NCBI RefSeq assembly: GCF_000526715.1 | Contig: NZ_JAGP01000001.1 | Location: 2,232,001-2,296,000 of the forward strand | DNA length: 64,000 nt | Reading direction: 5' to 3' | Origin: Hydrogenovibrio kuenenii DSM 12350 | GTDB lineage: Bacteria > Pseudomonadota > Gammaproteobacteria > Thiomicrospirales > Thiomicrospiraceae | Shown here: one piece after another, positions 38,388 through 52,442 of the stretch | Layout of the letters: every line of letters starts with the position of its first letter | How positions within the stretch are numbered: the first letter of the stretch is position 1 | Program-made: the position numbers and the translations under genes | Notes under the pieces: generated by a model | Seen by the model: only the letters and a program-made list of their open reading frames with translations | The model's database searches: none | Told to the model about the DNA's origin: nothing

Positions 38388-39759
38388 AGTGTTTTTCTTT
38401 TTTTGTCGGCTTTTGCCAACCTTTGATGGTTAACTGCTTTGAACGAGAAAGTGTCAATTCATCTGCGGGTGCCGTTTTGGTAATGGTTGATCCAGCACCA
38501 ATGGTTGCACCACGTTCAACTTCCACAGGAGCAACCAGTTGAGAAGCTGAGCCAACAAATACATTATCACCAATTTTGGTTTGATATTTATTAACACCAT
38601 CATAGTTACAAGTAATAGTGCCTGCGCCGATATTACAGTTTTCACCCATCACAGTATCGCCTACATAGCTCAAATGATTGACCTTTGAACCAGTGCCGAT
38701 GACTGCTTTTTTGGTTTCAACAAAATTGCCTATTTTGACTTTTTCAGACAGAACGGTTCCTGGACGGATGCGAGCATAAGGTCCAATCACACAATTGGCA
38801 CCAATTTCTGCTTCATCCAAATGGGAAAATGCTTCAACGACTGTATTGTCTGCCAAACTGCAATCTTTGATAATGCAGTTAGCACCAATTTTAACGCCAT
38901 CACCTAAAGTAACTTTACCTTCAAAAACAACGTTCACATCGATTTCGACATCTTGACCGACTTCAAGCTCACCACGTATATCAACACGATTAACATCTAT
39001 TAAAGTAACGCCTTTTTCCATTAGTTCATTAGCTAATGCAGCTTGATACTGTCTTTCTAAATCCTGTAATTGTTGCTTATTATTAACACCCAAAACTTCC
39101 ATTAAGCTTGCGGGTTGTGCGGTTTCTACGAAAAAACCATCCTCAACACACATAGCAATAATATCTGTTAGGTAATATTCCCCTTGAGCATTCTCATTAG
39201 ATAACTGACCTAACCATTTTTTTAGTGACTGCCCTTTGGACGCCATAATACCGGTGTTGATCTCCTTAATATGTTTTTGCTCATTATTTGCATCTTTTTC
39301 TTCAACTATCGCAGTTACTTGCTGTTTTGTATTTCGCACAATACGACCATAACCGGTTGCATCTTCCAGCTTAGTGGTTAGTAATGCCAAAGGGTGTTCC
39401 TGGCTCAGTTGGCTCAACAGGCCTTGTAAAGTTTCTACTCGTGTCAAAGGCACATCACCATACAAAATCAATACATCATCTTCATCCTGTATCAAGTCAA
39501 CCGCTTGCTGAACCGCATGTCCTGTTCCAAGCTGTGATTCTTGCATAACAAAATGTAAATGTTCAGACTGGATTTGTTTTTGAACGTCTTCTGCGCCATG
39601 TCCTATTACAGCAAGTATATCTGAGGCACCTAACTTTTCTGCTGTTGCTATCACGTGTGAAAGCAAAGGACGCTTTGCTAATGGTTGTAAAACTTTTGGT
39701 AAACTTGAACGCATTCGGGTGCCCTTGCCTGCAGCAAGGATAACGACTTTCAGCGACAT
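38386..39759 (-). CDS. glmU: bifunctional N-acetylglucosamine-1-phosphate uridyltransferase / glucosamine-1-phosphate acetyltransferase
   Basis: A 457-residue GlmU, making UDP-GlcNAc for peptidoglycan and lipopolysaccharide. The N-terminal uridyltransferase half has ILAAGKGTRMRSSLPKVL at residues 6-23, GTGHAVQQA and YGDVPL. The C-terminal half is a left-handed beta helix of hexapeptide repeats with VKIGNFVETKKAVIG, VNHLSYVGD and IGAGTITCNYDG. It follows the atp operon at its 3' side, a common arrangement, but is separated from it by a strong terminator. Confidence 0.97.
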   Translation of the reverse strand: MSLKVVILAAGKGTRMRSSLPKVLQPLAKRPLLSHVIATAEKLGASDILAVIGHGAEDVQKQIQSEHLHFVMQESQLGTGHAVQQAVDLIQDEDDVLILYGDVPLTRVETLQGLLSQLSQEHPLALLTTKLEDATGYGRIVRNTKQQVTAIVEEKDANNEQKHIKEINTGIMASKGQSLKKWLGQLSNENAQGEYYLTDIIAMCVEDGFFVETAQPASLMEVLGVNNKQQLQDLERQYQAALANELMEKGVTLIDVNRVDIRGELEVGQDVEIDVNVVFEGKVTLGDGVKIGANCIIKDCSLADNTVVEAFSHLDEAEIGANCVIGPYARIRPGTVLSEKVKIGNFVETKKAVIGTGSKVNHLSYVGDTVMGENCNIGAGTITCNYDGVNKYQTKIGDNVFVGSASQLVAPVEVERGATIGAGSTITKTAPADELTLSRSKQLTIKGWQKPTKKEKH

Positions 39760-39840
39760 AGACTTTCCTATAATAAGAGGAGGTTAAAATTAAGTAAGTC
39801 TATTATACAGAATGTATGTTGAGGGTTTATATCAGGTATA

Positions 39841-39865
39841 AAAAAAGCGCCTTGCGGCGCTTTCT
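39841..39865 (-). terminator. rho-independent terminator of the atp operon
   Basis: Read on the minus strand: AAAGCGCC (39863-39856), loop GCAA, GGCGCTTT (39851-39844), then a T run. It lies 17 bases after the atpC stop. Confidence 0.9.
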
Positions 39866-39881
39866 TAACAAAGATTAACGA

Positions 39882-40316
39882 TTAAGCCAACCCAGTTTTA
39901 TGCAGACGATCACGCAATTTGCTAAGCGTCTGAATTTGTGCAACTGCTTCTGCTAATTCAACTTGAGCTCGAGCAACATCGGTATCCGATTTTGCTTGAT
40001 CCATAGCTTCCAGAGCACGACGTTTTGCTTCTTCAGCAGATGCTTGGTCAAGATCTTCAGCACGAATAGCTGTATCAGCTAAAACAGTTACTACTGAAGG
40101 TTGAATTTCGACGATACCACTGTTGATGTAGAAAATATCTTCTTCATCACCACTGATAACACGAACTTGTCCAGGCTTTAACGCACTTAAAAACTGGGTA
40201 TGGTGAGGCATAATACCGACCTCACCATCGGCAGCCTGTGCGAATACCATTTCAGCCTTACCGGAAAAAAGGGATCCTTCTGCACTAACAATATCTACTT
40301 GCATTGAGACTGCCAT
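39882..40316 (-). CDS. atpC: F0F1 ATP synthase epsilon subunit
   Basis: A 144-residue epsilon subunit of the F1 rotor stalk. The N-terminal beta-sandwich (MQVDIVSAEGSLFSGKAEMV, GEVGIMPHHTQFLSAL) and C-terminal helical hairpin are present. A second ATG five codons in (40304) would give 140 residues, closer to E. coli (139); both are possible. It is the last gene of the operon, 6 bases after atpD. Confidence 0.95.
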   Translation of the reverse strand: MAVSMQVDIVSAEGSLFSGKAEMVFAQAADGEVGIMPHHTQFLSALKPGQVRVISGDEEDIFYINSGIVEIQPSVVTVLADTAIRAEDLDQASAEEAKRRALEAMDQAKSDTDVARAQVELAEAVAQIQTLSKLRDRLHKTGLA

Positions 40317-40322
40317 AATATA

Positions 40323-42598
<2,276 letters not shown>

Positions 42599-42608
42599 GG
42601 ACTACCCC

Positions 42609-44150
42609 TTAATAAACGCCGTTTGCTTTAAAAGCTTCAATACAAGCTTTTACACCTGCAATGATGTCGTCGTTCCAGTCGCCTTTTTCATTAATCTTAG
42701 CGGCTAGGTCAGCATGTTCAGAGTTCAAAGAAGCGTGTAACGCTGCTTCAAAATCTAATACTTTTTCAACTTCAACATCATCTAAGTAGCCTTCGTTTGC
42801 TGCGTAAAGAGAAGTAGCCATTTCAGCGATAGTCAATGGAGCATATTGCTTTTGCTTCATCAATTCTGTAACACGCTTACCACGCTCTAACTGAGCTTTC
42901 GTCGCAGAATCTAGATCAGATGCAAACTGAGCAAATGCTGCCAATTCACGGTACTGAGCTAGGTCTAGACGAATACCACCACCTAATTTCTTAATCGCTT
43001 TAGTTTGAGCTGCACCACCAACACGTGATACTGACAAACCAGCGTTAACAGCAGGACGGATACCTTGAGTAAACAAACCTGTTTCAAGGAAGATCTGACC
43101 ATCTGTGATCGAAATTACGTTAGTTGGAACGAAAGCAGATACGTCACCTGCTTGGGTTTCAATAATAGGTAGAGCAGTCAATGAACCAGTCTTACCTTTT
43201 ACTTCACCGTTAGTGAATTTTTCAACATAATCCGCGCTAACACGAGCTGCACGCTCAAGTAGGCGTGAATGTAGGTAGAATACATCACCAGGGAAAGCTT
43301 CACGTCCAGGAGGACGACGTAATAACAGTGATACTTGACGATAAGCTTGCGCCTGCTTAGTTAGATCATCATAGATGATCAACGCATCTTCACCACGGTC
43401 ACGATAGTATTCACCCATCGCACAACCTGCATATGCAGCCATGTATTGAAGAGCAGCTGGATCAGAAGCATTAGCCGCAACGATAACAGTGTTATCCATC
43501 GCACCCATTTCTTCTAGCTTACGTCTAACGTTGTTTACGGTTGAAGCTTTTTGCCCCATTGCAACGTAAACACATTTAACACCAGTGTTTTTCTGAGAAA
43601 TAATTGCGTCAACTGCGATTGCAGTTTTACCAGTTTGACGGTCACCGATAATCAACTCACGTTGACCACGACCAACAGGAATCATTGAGTCAATAGACTT
43701 GATACCAGTCATCATAGGTTGATCAACTGATTGACGATCGATTACACCTGGAGCAATACGCTCGATAGGTGAAGTTACTTTAGTATCGATAGCACCTTTA
43801 CCATCAATTGGACGACCCAATGCATCGACAACGCGACCTAGCATTTCTGGTCCAACTGGTACTTCAAGAATACGACCAGTACAAGTAACCTTTTGACCTT
43901 CTGAGATGTGTTCAAATTCACCTAGTACAACAACACCAACTGAGTCACGCTCAAGGTTAAGTGCCATACCGAAAGTGTTTTCGTCAAATTGAACCATCTC
44001 ACCATACATTACATCTGATACGCCGTGAATAAGCGCGATACCGTCAGCAATGCTAACGACCGTACCTTCACTGCCAGACTCAGCTGCGCCGTCAAAACCT
44101 TTAATACGATCTTTGATCAGGCTGCTAATTTCAGAGGCATTCAATTGCAT
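42609..44150 (-). CDS. atpA: F0F1 ATP synthase alpha subunit
   Basis: A 513-residue alpha subunit, identical in length to the E. coli protein. It has the N-terminal [16 protein letters not shown] helix, the P-loop [11 protein letters not shown] near residue 170, and the [24 protein letters not shown] segment. It forms the non-catalytic nucleotide sites of F1. atpH lies 15 bases upstream. Confidence 0.97.
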   Translation of the reverse strand: MQLNASEISSLIKDRIKGFDGAAESGSEGTVVSIADGIALIHGVSDVMYGEMVQFDENTFGMALNLERDSVGVVVLGEFEHISEGQKVTCTGRILEVPVGPEMLGRVVDALGRPIDGKGAIDTKVTSPIERIAPGVIDRQSVDQPMMTGIKSIDSMIPVGRGQRELIIGDRQTGKTAIAVDAIISQKNTGVKCVYVAMGQKASTVNNVRRKLEEMGAMDNTVIVAANASDPAALQYMAAYAGCAMGEYYRDRGEDALIIYDDLTKQAQAYRQVSLLLRRPPGREAFPGDVFYLHSRLLERAARVSADYVEKFTNGEVKGKTGSLTALPIIETQAGDVSAFVPTNVISITDGQIFLETGLFTQGIRPAVNAGLSVSRVGGAAQTKAIKKLGGGIRLDLAQYRELAAFAQFASDLDSATKAQLERGKRVTELMKQKQYAPLTIAEMATSLYAANEGYLDDVEVEKVLDFEAALHASLNSEHADLAAKINEKGDWNDDIIAGVKACIEAFKANGVY

Positions 44151-44165
44151 GTGTGTTCCTCTCCA

Positions 44166-44702
44166 TTATTGGGCGATTGCTGCGCCAAGTTTGTTTAACT
44201 GCGATAGTGCTGAGCCATCAATAGCCCAGTCACCGACGATGATTTTAATGCCGGCGATCAATGAAGAATCTTCTTCATAATTGATTTCGACCTCAGCATC
44301 AAACTTAGCATTTAAAGCAGCACTTAATTTCTTTTTCTGCTCTACCGTTGCTGCACGTGCTGAAATAACGGTTGCTCTCACTTTCTTTTCTTCTTCAGCT
44401 TTCATGTTTTCAAAAAGCTCTGAAACAAAAGTAAGTGCTTGCAAACGTTTGTTTTCAAACATCACAGACAATAAGTTATCTAGCTCTTTATCCTGGCTTC
44501 CTTTTAAAACAGCTTTGAACACATCAGAAATTTGCTCATCACTTGCTTCAGGGTTTGCCATAAAAGCTTGCATTGCTTCATCAGAAACAATAGCTGATAG
44601 ATTAGTCAAAGTTTCTGACCAAGCATCTAACTTACTTTCTTCTTTTGCAACCGCAAAAATAGCTTCTGCATACGGTCTAGCAATTGTCATTAATTCTGCC
44701 AT
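44166..44702 (-). CDS. atpH: F0F1 ATP synthase delta subunit
   Basis: A 178-residue delta subunit of the peripheral stalk. It has the N-terminal helical domain (TIARPYAEAIFAVAKEESKL), and a C-terminal DSSLIAGIKIIVGDWAIDGSALSQL segment that matches the conserved D-S-ligand-free loop G-(V/I)-x-I-x-x-G-x-x-x-x-D-x-S. Length fits E. coli (177). Confidence 0.95.
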   Translation of the reverse strand: MAELMTIARPYAEAIFAVAKEESKLDAWSETLTNLSAIVSDEAMQAFMANPEASDEQISDVFKAVLKGSQDKELDNLLSVMFENKRLQALTFVSELFENMKAEEEKKVRATVISARAATVEQKKKLSAALNAKFDAEVEINYEEDSSLIAGIKIIVGDWAIDGSALSQLNKLGAAIAQ

Positions 44703-44712
44703 AGAGTCGTCC

Positions 44713-45183
44713 TTAGATTGATTTAACTAAGGCTTCAAGCATGTCGTTGTGGGTTGCAGCATTAACTTCTTTCTTAAGAATTTTCTCTGCACCTTCAACC
44801 ACTAGGCCAGACACTTCTTTACGAAGGTCTTCTCTAGCACGACTTACTTCTTGCTCTAATTCTGCTTGGGCGGCAGCTTTAATACGGTCAGCTTCTTCAG
44901 CAGCTTTTACTTTCGCATCTTCTACGATTTCAGAACCACGTTTTTCAGCTTGACTTAGTACGTTTTGAGCTTGAGATTTAGCATCTTTCAGAATTTCTTT
45001 TGCCTTCTGTTCTGCTAACTCAAGTTCATGCTTACCTTTCTCAGCAGCAGAAAGACCATCAGCAATTTTCTTCTGACGATCTTCCATTAACTTTGAAAGC
45101 GGCCCCCACAGCACTTTGTTCACAAACCAAATCAATAGCACAAATGCAATAATTTGGATGAGAAGCGTTGCGTTAATACTCAC
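44713..45183 (-). CDS. atpF: F0F1 ATP synthase b subunit
   Basis: A 156-residue b subunit. One N-terminal membrane helix (residues 5-25, [19 protein letters not shown]) is followed by a long alanine/glutamate/lysine-rich coiled coil, the peripheral stator. Length equals E. coli (156). It follows atpE. Confidence 0.96.
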   Translation of the reverse strand: MSINATLLIQIIAFVLLIWFVNKVLWGPLSKLMEDRQKKIADGLSAAEKGKHELELAEQKAKEILKDAKSQAQNVLSQAEKRGSEIVEDAKVKAAEEADRIKAAAQAELEQEVSRAREDLRKEVSGLVVEGAEKILKKEVNAATHNDMLEALVKSI

Positions 45184-45237
45184 GGTGGTTACCTCGCCAT
45201 TCGTTATTTAAAAATATGGGTAATGAAAAACTATGGA

Positions 45238-45522
<285 letters not shown>

Positions 45523-45655
45523 TTAGTTTACTCCTTAAAGTTAAAGTTAATAGTTAAAGTTAAAAAGCTTTTTACCTATTGATTTGACAGGCAGGTTGCT
45601 TAAACCTTTTAAGAGACTTAAGTGCAGCCTCTATATTCCTTTCATTGTTTATTTA

Positions 45656-46837
<1,182 letters not shown>

Positions 46838-46848
<11 letters not shown>

Positions 46849-47149
46849 TTTTATCCTGATCTTCCGTATCTGTAGCACCTGCTTCTTTATCTTTTGCAGG
46901 CAACTCCAATAAATCCATTTTGCTAAGCAATTTGTGTATTTTTAAAATTCCACCAATAAAGCCCAATACACCGCAACTCAACAAGAACAACGGCGTTGTA
47001 TTGAACAACTGGTCAAAAAAATAGCCCACTAAAAAGCCAGCAACAATCATGCTGGTAAACACTGAACCGGCACTCATTAGCAAAAAATTTAACGCAGGTT
47101 TCTTTTTTGAGGAAGACGATTCTTCTACTCTTTTTTCAGGTATTTTCAC
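46838..47149 (-). CDS. AtpZ/AtpI-family F0F1 assembly protein
   Basis: A 103-residue protein with a charged N-terminus, two membrane helices (about residues 20-45 and 51-73) and a charged, acidic C-terminal tail. The VAGFLVGYFFDQLF...PLFLLSCGVLGFIGGILKIHKL pattern is that of the AtpZ/AtpQ family, encoded first in many ATP-synthase operons. It starts the operon here and overlaps atpI. Confidence 0.8.
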
Positions 47150-47361
47150 GTTAAATTTTTAACTCAAAATTATGTGTTTAGGCTTTAAAAAAACCAAATC
47201 AAAACGGCTTGAAATAATAGCTTTTTCTATAACTAAAATCTAGTGGTAATCAAACTATTTTTATGACACCACTATATATAGTAATATCATCTATTTACAG
47301 CACTAAATGTGCTCAAACAACCCTCAACGTCATTAATAATGTTTATCTTTTCGCACCAAAC
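47150..47361. other. AT-rich intergenic region between the atp operon and parB
   Basis: These 212 bases must carry the promoter of the atp operon on the minus strand. They are very AT-rich. No DnaA-box cluster, terminator stem or repeat was recognised. Confidence 0.4.
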
Positions 47362-48225
47362 TTAGCTTAAATGCTCTAACAAACGTTGTAATTCTTCTTC
47401 TGAGCTAAAGATCAGCTCGATTTTCCCTTTTCCGTTAACACTGTGATTAATCTTAACTTTGGTCGCCATTTTTTCGGCAATCTGCTCTTGTTTTTCAAGA
47501 TAATGAGCCGCTAACTCAGGTTTTTTAGCCTTTTTCAAATTCTTTGGAACTAGAATAGCTTGAACAGCCTGCTCCATATCACGAACTGTCCAGTTTTTAG
47601 AAATAGATTTTTGCGCAAGCTCTAACTGAAGATTTTCTGGCAAAGTAATAATGGCTCGAGCATGGCCCATAGTCAAATCACCTTTGTGCAACCATTCCTG
47701 AACTTTTTCTGGAAGCTTCAACAATCTTAAAAGATTGGTCACCGCAGTTCTAGAACGACCCACCGCATCAGCCACGGCTTGCTGAGTCAAATCAAACTCT
47801 TTCATTAAACGCTTCAAACCCAATGCAGTTTCAATCGGGTTCAAATCTTCACGCTGTATATTCTCAATCAGCGCCATTGCGAGCGTAGCTTGGTTGTCAG
47901 CTTGACGAATAACAACAGGAACAGAAGTTAATCCTGCTATTCTCGCTGCACGCCAACGTCTTTCTCCAGCAATAATTTCATAAGTATCATCTTCATCTGA
48001 AGCTTTAACCACTATCGGCTGAACAATGCCTTGCAAGCGAATTGAGTCAGCAAGCTCTGACAAAGCTTCCTGATCAAAATTATATCTCGGCTGATAAACA
48101 CCAGGTTTAAGGTGATCTATGGATACTTTTTCAATGCGCAAATCCGACACATTAGACTCTGCTTTCTGCTTCGCGCCGTAAAGTGCACGAACACCCCCTA
48201 GACCCATACCTCTTTTCTTTGCCAT
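47362..48225 (-). CDS. parB: chromosome-partitioning protein ParB (Spo0J)
   Basis: A 287-residue ParB that binds parS and spreads as a CTP-dependent clamp for origin segregation. It has an N-terminal basic tail (KKRGMGLGGVRALYG), the clamp motifs PGVYQPR, GERRWRAARIAG near residue 90 and ENIQREDLNPIETALG, a helix-turn-helix (QQAVADAVGRSRTAVTNLLRLL), and a C-terminal dimer domain. parA is 31 bases upstream. No parS site was identified in the window. Confidence 0.96.
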   Translation of the reverse strand: MAKKRGMGLGGVRALYGAKQKAESNVSDLRIEKVSIDHLKPGVYQPRYNFDQEALSELADSIRLQGIVQPIVVKASDEDDTYEIIAGERRWRAARIAGLTSVPVVIRQADNQATLAMALIENIQREDLNPIETALGLKRLMKEFDLTQQAVADAVGRSRTAVTNLLRLLKLPEKVQEWLHKGDLTMGHARAIITLPENLQLELAQKSISKNWTVRDMEQAVQAILVPKNLKKAKKPELAAHYLEKQEQIAEKMATKVKINHSVNGKGKIELIFSSEEELQRLLEHLS

Positions 48226-48256
48226 TTCTCTGTCCGCTTCAGTTAGTAAACTTCAA

Positions 48257-49024
48257 TTAAATTTTGGTTTTTCGAATCAACTCATTTGCTAGCGCCAAAT
48301 AAGCTATTGCGCCATTCGAGGAAATATCATAATCCAATATTGATTCACCATGGCTAGGTGCCTCAGCCAACCGCACATTTCTTGGAATAATGGTTTGCAG
48401 CACTTTCATACCAAAATGCGACACTAATTCATTAGATACATCGTTCGCAAGGTTATTACGTCTATCATGCATGGTTCTCAGCAAACCATCGATATGCAGA
48501 TCTGGATTCAAATCTTGCTGCACTGCCTCAATAGTATCCATTAAGGCAGATAAACCTTCTAATGCAAAAAACTCGCATTGCACTGGCACCACAATACCGT
48601 CCGCTGTTGTCAGTGCGTTCAAGGTCAACATATTCAACGTAGGCGGACAATCGATGATAATAGCGTCATACTGATCAACGGCCTTCTTTAACGCTTTTCG
48701 TAAACGCTTAGGCCCTTTATTTTCTTCAATCAATGCAACTTCAGCTGCCGTTAATTCACTATTGGAACCAATTAAATCCAGCCCTTCTATTTCAGTAGAG
48801 ATAATGACATCTTTGGCTTTAACATCGCCGATCAAAAGGTCATAAGCTGACACTTCGAGTTCGTCTTTATCAATCCCTATGGCAACCGTCGCATTACCTT
48901 GCGGGTCCATATCAACCAGCAAAACCTTTTTCTTCATTCTTGCTAATGCCGCTGCAAGATTGACACTTGTAGTCGTTTTTCCAACGCCGCCTTTTTGGTT
49001 AGCAATAGCAATGATTCGGCTCAT
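48257..49024 (-). CDS. parA: chromosome-partitioning ATPase ParA (Soj)
   Basis: A 255-residue deviant-Walker ATPase that works with ParB. It has QKGGVGKTTTSVNLAAALA near residues 10-28 with the signature lysine, VDMDPQGNAT, DCPPTLNMLTLNAL and VPVQCEFFALEGL. rsmG ends its reading 6 bases before this start, so the four genes mnmG-rsmG-parA-parB are likely one transcript. Confidence 0.97.
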   Translation of the reverse strand: MSRIIAIANQKGGVGKTTTSVNLAAALARMKKKVLLVDMDPQGNATVAIGIDKDELEVSAYDLLIGDVKAKDVIISTEIEGLDLIGSNSELTAAEVALIEENKGPKRLRKALKKAVDQYDAIIIDCPPTLNMLTLNALTTADGIVVPVQCEFFALEGLSALMDTIEAVQQDLNPDLHIDGLLRTMHDRRNNLANDVSNELVSHFGMKVLQTIIPRNVRLAEAPSHGESILDYDISSNGAIAYLALANELIRKTKI

Positions 49025-49030
49025 AATTGA

Positions 49031-49660
49031 TTAGACACTCTGAATTTTCTGCACTTGAATTAGGGTTCTTTCTGCTTGCAAATGGGGTACTTGCAATTCA
49101 AAAACTTGCATTATTCTAGCAAAATTAGGCAATTGCGCTAGCTCATCTTGCGTTTTCTGAGATTTCATTGCCCACCAACAACCATTATCTTTTACTAAAT
49201 GCTTTGTCCAAAACAACATATCATCTAATGAAGCAAAGGCACGAGAAACCACCCCATCATACAAATGTTCCGGTTGATAATCCTCAACCCTCATATGAAA
49301 TATCTGAGTATTTTGTAAATCCAACTCTGCTTTTGCCTGAATAAGAAAACGGGTTTTTTTACTGTTACTGTCCAATAAATCGATTTGTCTTTCTGGAAAT
49401 AAAATTGCCAAAGGAATACCTGGCAAACCTCCGCCAGTTCCTACATCAATCAAACGTTCACTATCAATAAATGGTGCCACTGCAAGACTATCCAGCAAAT
49501 GTTTCACAAACATTTCTTCTTCATCACGAATCGCAGTCAAGTTATACACTTTATTCCACTTACGCAACAGTGCCAAATAGTCGACCAATTTCTGCCAGGC
49601 TGGGGGGTTAGGTTCCAAACCCCATTGCTCAAAAGCTTCTTCTAACTGGTCAAAATACAT
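49031..49660 (-). CDS. rsmG: 16S rRNA (guanine527-N7)-methyltransferase
   Basis: A 209-residue RsmG that methylates G527 of 16S rRNA using SAM. Conserved segments are LLRKWNKVYNLTAIRD near residue 32, KHLLDSLAV, the SAM-binding DVGTGGGLPGIPLAILFP near 67-84, and SRAFASL. Near the N-terminus, the codons for NPPAWQK contain a 15-base match to the dispersed repeat, without breaking the frame. It lies 22 bases downstream of mnmG. Confidence 0.95.
   Translation of the reverse strand: MYFDQLEEAFEQWGLEPNPPAWQKLVDYLALLRKWNKVYNLTAIRDEEEMFVKHLLDSLAVAPFIDSERLIDVGTGGGLPGIPLAILFPERQIDLLDSNSKKTRFLIQAKAELDLQNTQIFHMRVEDYQPEHLYDGVVSRAFASLDDMLFWTKHLVKDNGCWWAMKSQKTQDELAQLPNFARIMQVFELQVPHLQAERTLIQVQKIQSV
49591..49605 (-). 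repeat. dispersed repeat copy 7, in frame inside rsmG
   Basis: TCTGCCAGGCTGGGG, a 15-base match to the complement of the consensus, lies in the N-terminal codons of rsmG. The poly-A/T end of the consensus is not kept, so chance similarity cannot be excluded. Confidence 0.4.
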
Positions 49661-49682
49661 TAAAACTGAATTCCTTTACTTT

Positions 49683-51572
49683 TTAGGCGACCGTTTTAGA
49701 TGCCTGACGGTGCTTTTTAATATAAATAAGTAAAATCGAAATGGCTGCTGGCGTAATACCTGAAATACGCGATGCCATGCCAATGGTTTCTGGTTTATGG
49801 TCGCGGATTTTTTGCTTCACCTCATTCGACAATCCAGAAACTTTATCCAAATCCAAGTCCTCAGGAATTTTCACTTCTTCAGAACGACGTAATTTTTCAA
49901 TATCGATTTTTTGGCGCTCAATATAACCAGAATACTTCGCTTCAATCTCAATTTGCTCAACCACTTGTGGATCATCAATTGATTCACCAAACATTTCTAA
50001 CGTCGCTAGCGAGTCATAACGTACATTTGGGCGCTTCAACAATTCGAATAACGTTTGCTCTTTACTTAACGGCAAATCCATCAATTCTTCTGCTTTCTTC
50101 GCTTCAGCATGATTAGGGTAAATCCAGCTTTGTTTCAAACGCTCGATCTCCTTATCCATGGTTTCCATTTTTTGCTCAAATGCAGCCCAACGGGTATCGT
50201 CTATCAACCCAAAAGCTCGACCGATTTCTGTCAAACGCTGATCTGCATTATCCTCACGCAACATCAAACGATACTCTGCACGGGAAGTAAACATACGGTA
50301 AGGCTCATTAGTACCAAGCGTAATTAAGTCATCCACCAACACGCCCATATAAGCTTCATCTCGTCGAGGTGACCATTGATCTTGTTCTTGCGCGGCACGA
50401 GCAGCATTCATTCCCGCCAACAACCCTTGTGCTGCCGCTTCTTCATAGCCCGTGGTGCCGTTGATTTGACCAGCAAAGAACAAACCTTCAATTGCACGAG
50501 ATTCCAAAGTAGGCTTTAATCCTCTCGGATCAAAGTAATCGTATTCAATCGCATAACCTGGGCGTAAAATTCTCGCTTGCTCCATCCCCTTCATCGAACG
50601 CACTATCTGCAATTGTGTCTCAAAAGGCAAACTAGTCGAAATACCATTAGGATAAAGTTCAATAGAAGTTAAGCCTTCTGGCTCTATAAAGACCTGATGA
50701 CGATCTTTATCGGCAAAGCGCATCACCTTATCTTCAATGGATGGGCAGTAACGCGGCCCTATACTATCAATTTCACCTGCATCAGAATACATAGGAGATT
50801 GATCCAAGGAGTTGCGAATTACGTCATGAGTCTGTTCATTGGTATAGGTAATGTAGCAAGGCATTTGTTTAGGGTGCATATCACGCGATCCCATAAAAGA
50901 AAAAACAGGCGTAGGTTCATCGCCAGGCTGTATTTGCATCGCATCAAAATCAACACTACGCGCATCAATTCTTGGCGGCGTTCCTGTTTTTAAGCGCCCA
51001 ACTGGCAAATCTAACTCTCGAAGCTTAGCTGCCAAACGGTTAGCAGGCTCATCTCCAGCACGGCCACCTTCGTAGTTTTGTAGACCAATATGAATTTTAC
51101 CAGCCAAGAAAGTGCCTACCGTCAATACCACTTGAGGCGCATAGAAGCGCAATCCCATTTTGGTTTCAACGCCCACCACTCTATCGCCTTCGGTCAGCAT
51201 ATCCTCAACAGGCTGTTGAAACAGATAGAGGTTCGGCTGATTCTCCAGCACAGTACGAATCGCTTGGCGATAAAGCACGCGATCAGCTTGTGCTCTTGTC
51301 GCACGTACAGCAGGGCCTTTAGAAGCATTTAAGGTTCTAAACTGGATGCCCGACTTATCAATTGCTAACGCCATAGCACCGCCCAAAGCATCCACTTCTT
51401 TCACCAGATGCCCTTTTCCAATACCGCCAATCGCCGGATTGCAGGACATTTGCCCAAGCGTATCAATATTATGGGTCAGCAATAGGGTCTTCACCCCCAT
51501 TCTTGCCGAGGCCAATGCTGCTTCAGTACCTGCGTGACCACCGCCTACAACGATAACGTCATAGTGTGTCAT
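49683..51572 (-). CDS. mnmG: tRNA uridine-5-carboxymethylaminomethyl modification enzyme MnmG
   Basis: A 629-residue FAD protein (GidA) that with MnmE modifies the wobble uridine of tRNAs. The FAD-binding [17 protein letters not shown] starts at residue 9; other signatures are [38 protein letters not shown] and [13 protein letters not shown]. The ATG at 51572 gives exactly the E. coli length; a GTG at 51623 would add 17 residues. mnmE is not in the window. Confidence 0.96.
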   Translation of the reverse strand: MTHYDVIVVGGGHAGTEAALASARMGVKTLLLTHNIDTLGQMSCNPAIGGIGKGHLVKEVDALGGAMALAIDKSGIQFRTLNASKGPAVRATRAQADRVLYRQAIRTVLENQPNLYLFQQPVEDMLTEGDRVVGVETKMGLRFYAPQVVLTVGTFLAGKIHIGLQNYEGGRAGDEPANRLAAKLRELDLPVGRLKTGTPPRIDARSVDFDAMQIQPGDEPTPVFSFMGSRDMHPKQMPCYITYTNEQTHDVIRNSLDQSPMYSDAGEIDSIGPRYCPSIEDKVMRFADKDRHQVFIEPEGLTSIELYPNGISTSLPFETQLQIVRSMKGMEQARILRPGYAIEYDYFDPRGLKPTLESRAIEGLFFAGQINGTTGYEEAAAQGLLAGMNAARAAQEQDQWSPRRDEAYMGVLVDDLITLGTNEPYRMFTSRAEYRLMLREDNADQRLTEIGRAFGLIDDTRWAAFEQKMETMDKEIERLKQSWIYPNHAEAKKAEELMDLPLSKEQTLFELLKRPNVRYDSLATLEMFGESIDDPQVVEQIEIEAKYSGYIERQKIDIEKLRRSEEVKIPEDLDLDKVSGLSNEVKQKIRDHKPETIGMASRISGITPAAISILLIYIKKHRQASKTVA

Positions 51573-51804
51573 ATCCTGATCTATCGAACGATTCAATGTG
51601 CTTCCTTTTTGCTCGCCCATCACCTATTTCCAGACTATCTCAACCATCCCAGGGTAGAACCAGGGGTTAAAATCAACAAATTAGTAATAAAAACAGTTAA
51701 TTATAACATATTCGACATTAAGCATTTTTCAGAAAAAAACTTATCATTGCCGAAAAGGTGGACGATAATAAACACTAATACCTTCCCTGTCGAGGAGTTT
51801 CAGA

Positions 51805-52425
51805 ATGAAAGCACTTAAGCCAAACACATTTAAACTTATTTCCTTAACAACAATTGTCGGTTTAAGCCTCACCGCATGCTCCCTCACCCCGCCAAAATCG
51901 ATGATGGATGTTCAGGCCGATAATACTTTCCAGCTCAATCAGACATTGACCGTACCCGCGAATGCGACACGTATTTTTATTCAATATGGCAAAGTCACGA
52001 CAAGACATGGTTTTAATCGACAAGATCAACATTGCGAGCTTGAGGTTAACCAAATTAAAGACCATGAACAGAAAATATTACCTGATCACTTCACTATTAC
52101 CAAAGTACGAATCGGTAATGAAATGGTGGCTAACCGCTTGACCAAAAACCAACCAGTTATGCTGGCACAGGCAGATACTGGCATCATGAGTGACACACAA
52201 ATCCCATGGCAAAATTTGGTAGCTGACACTACTGACAATAATAGACCCGAAACCATGGACACGGTAATGCTGTATTTAAAACCGACTCACAACAACCCGA
52301 ATATTTTCAGACTCACCTGTGCTGGCTCACTAAGCAATGGTGATTTACAAGATGCGCCTCGAAGCTATCGCCCTGAAAAAGCAGAAATCAACACCATACT
52401 CGGCTCAATCGGGCACTTAAACTAG
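51805..52425 (+). CDS. lipoprotein, function unknown
   Basis: A 206-residue protein with a lipoprotein signal: hydrophobic residues 11-22 and a lipobox LTAC with Cys25. The ribosome-binding site GAGGAG is 9 bases before the ATG. The mature part has many polar strands (RIFIQYGKVTTRHGFNRQDQHCELEV, VMLYLKPT) and two more cysteines (about 77 and 174) that could form a disulfide. No family was recognised. It is transcribed away from mnmG and convergently with the NnrS gene. Confidence 0.7.
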   Translation: MKALKPNTFKLISLTTIVGLSLTACSLTPPKSMMDVQADNTFQLNQTLTVPANATRIFIQYGKVTTRHGFNRQDQHCELEVNQIKDHEQKILPDHFTITKVRIGNEMVANRLTKNQPVMLAQADTGIMSDTQIPWQNLVADTTDNNRPETMDTVMLYLKPTHNNPNIFRLTCAGSLSNGDLQDAPRSYRPEKAEINTILGSIGHLN

Positions 52426-52442
52426 ACACCCTGCCAACCAAC

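Noticed and set aside
47150-51804. Chromosome origin near mnmG-parAB-atp
   Set aside because: This block often flanks oriC, but no DnaA-box cluster, dnaA, rnpA or rpmH was seen in the window, so an origin is not claimed.
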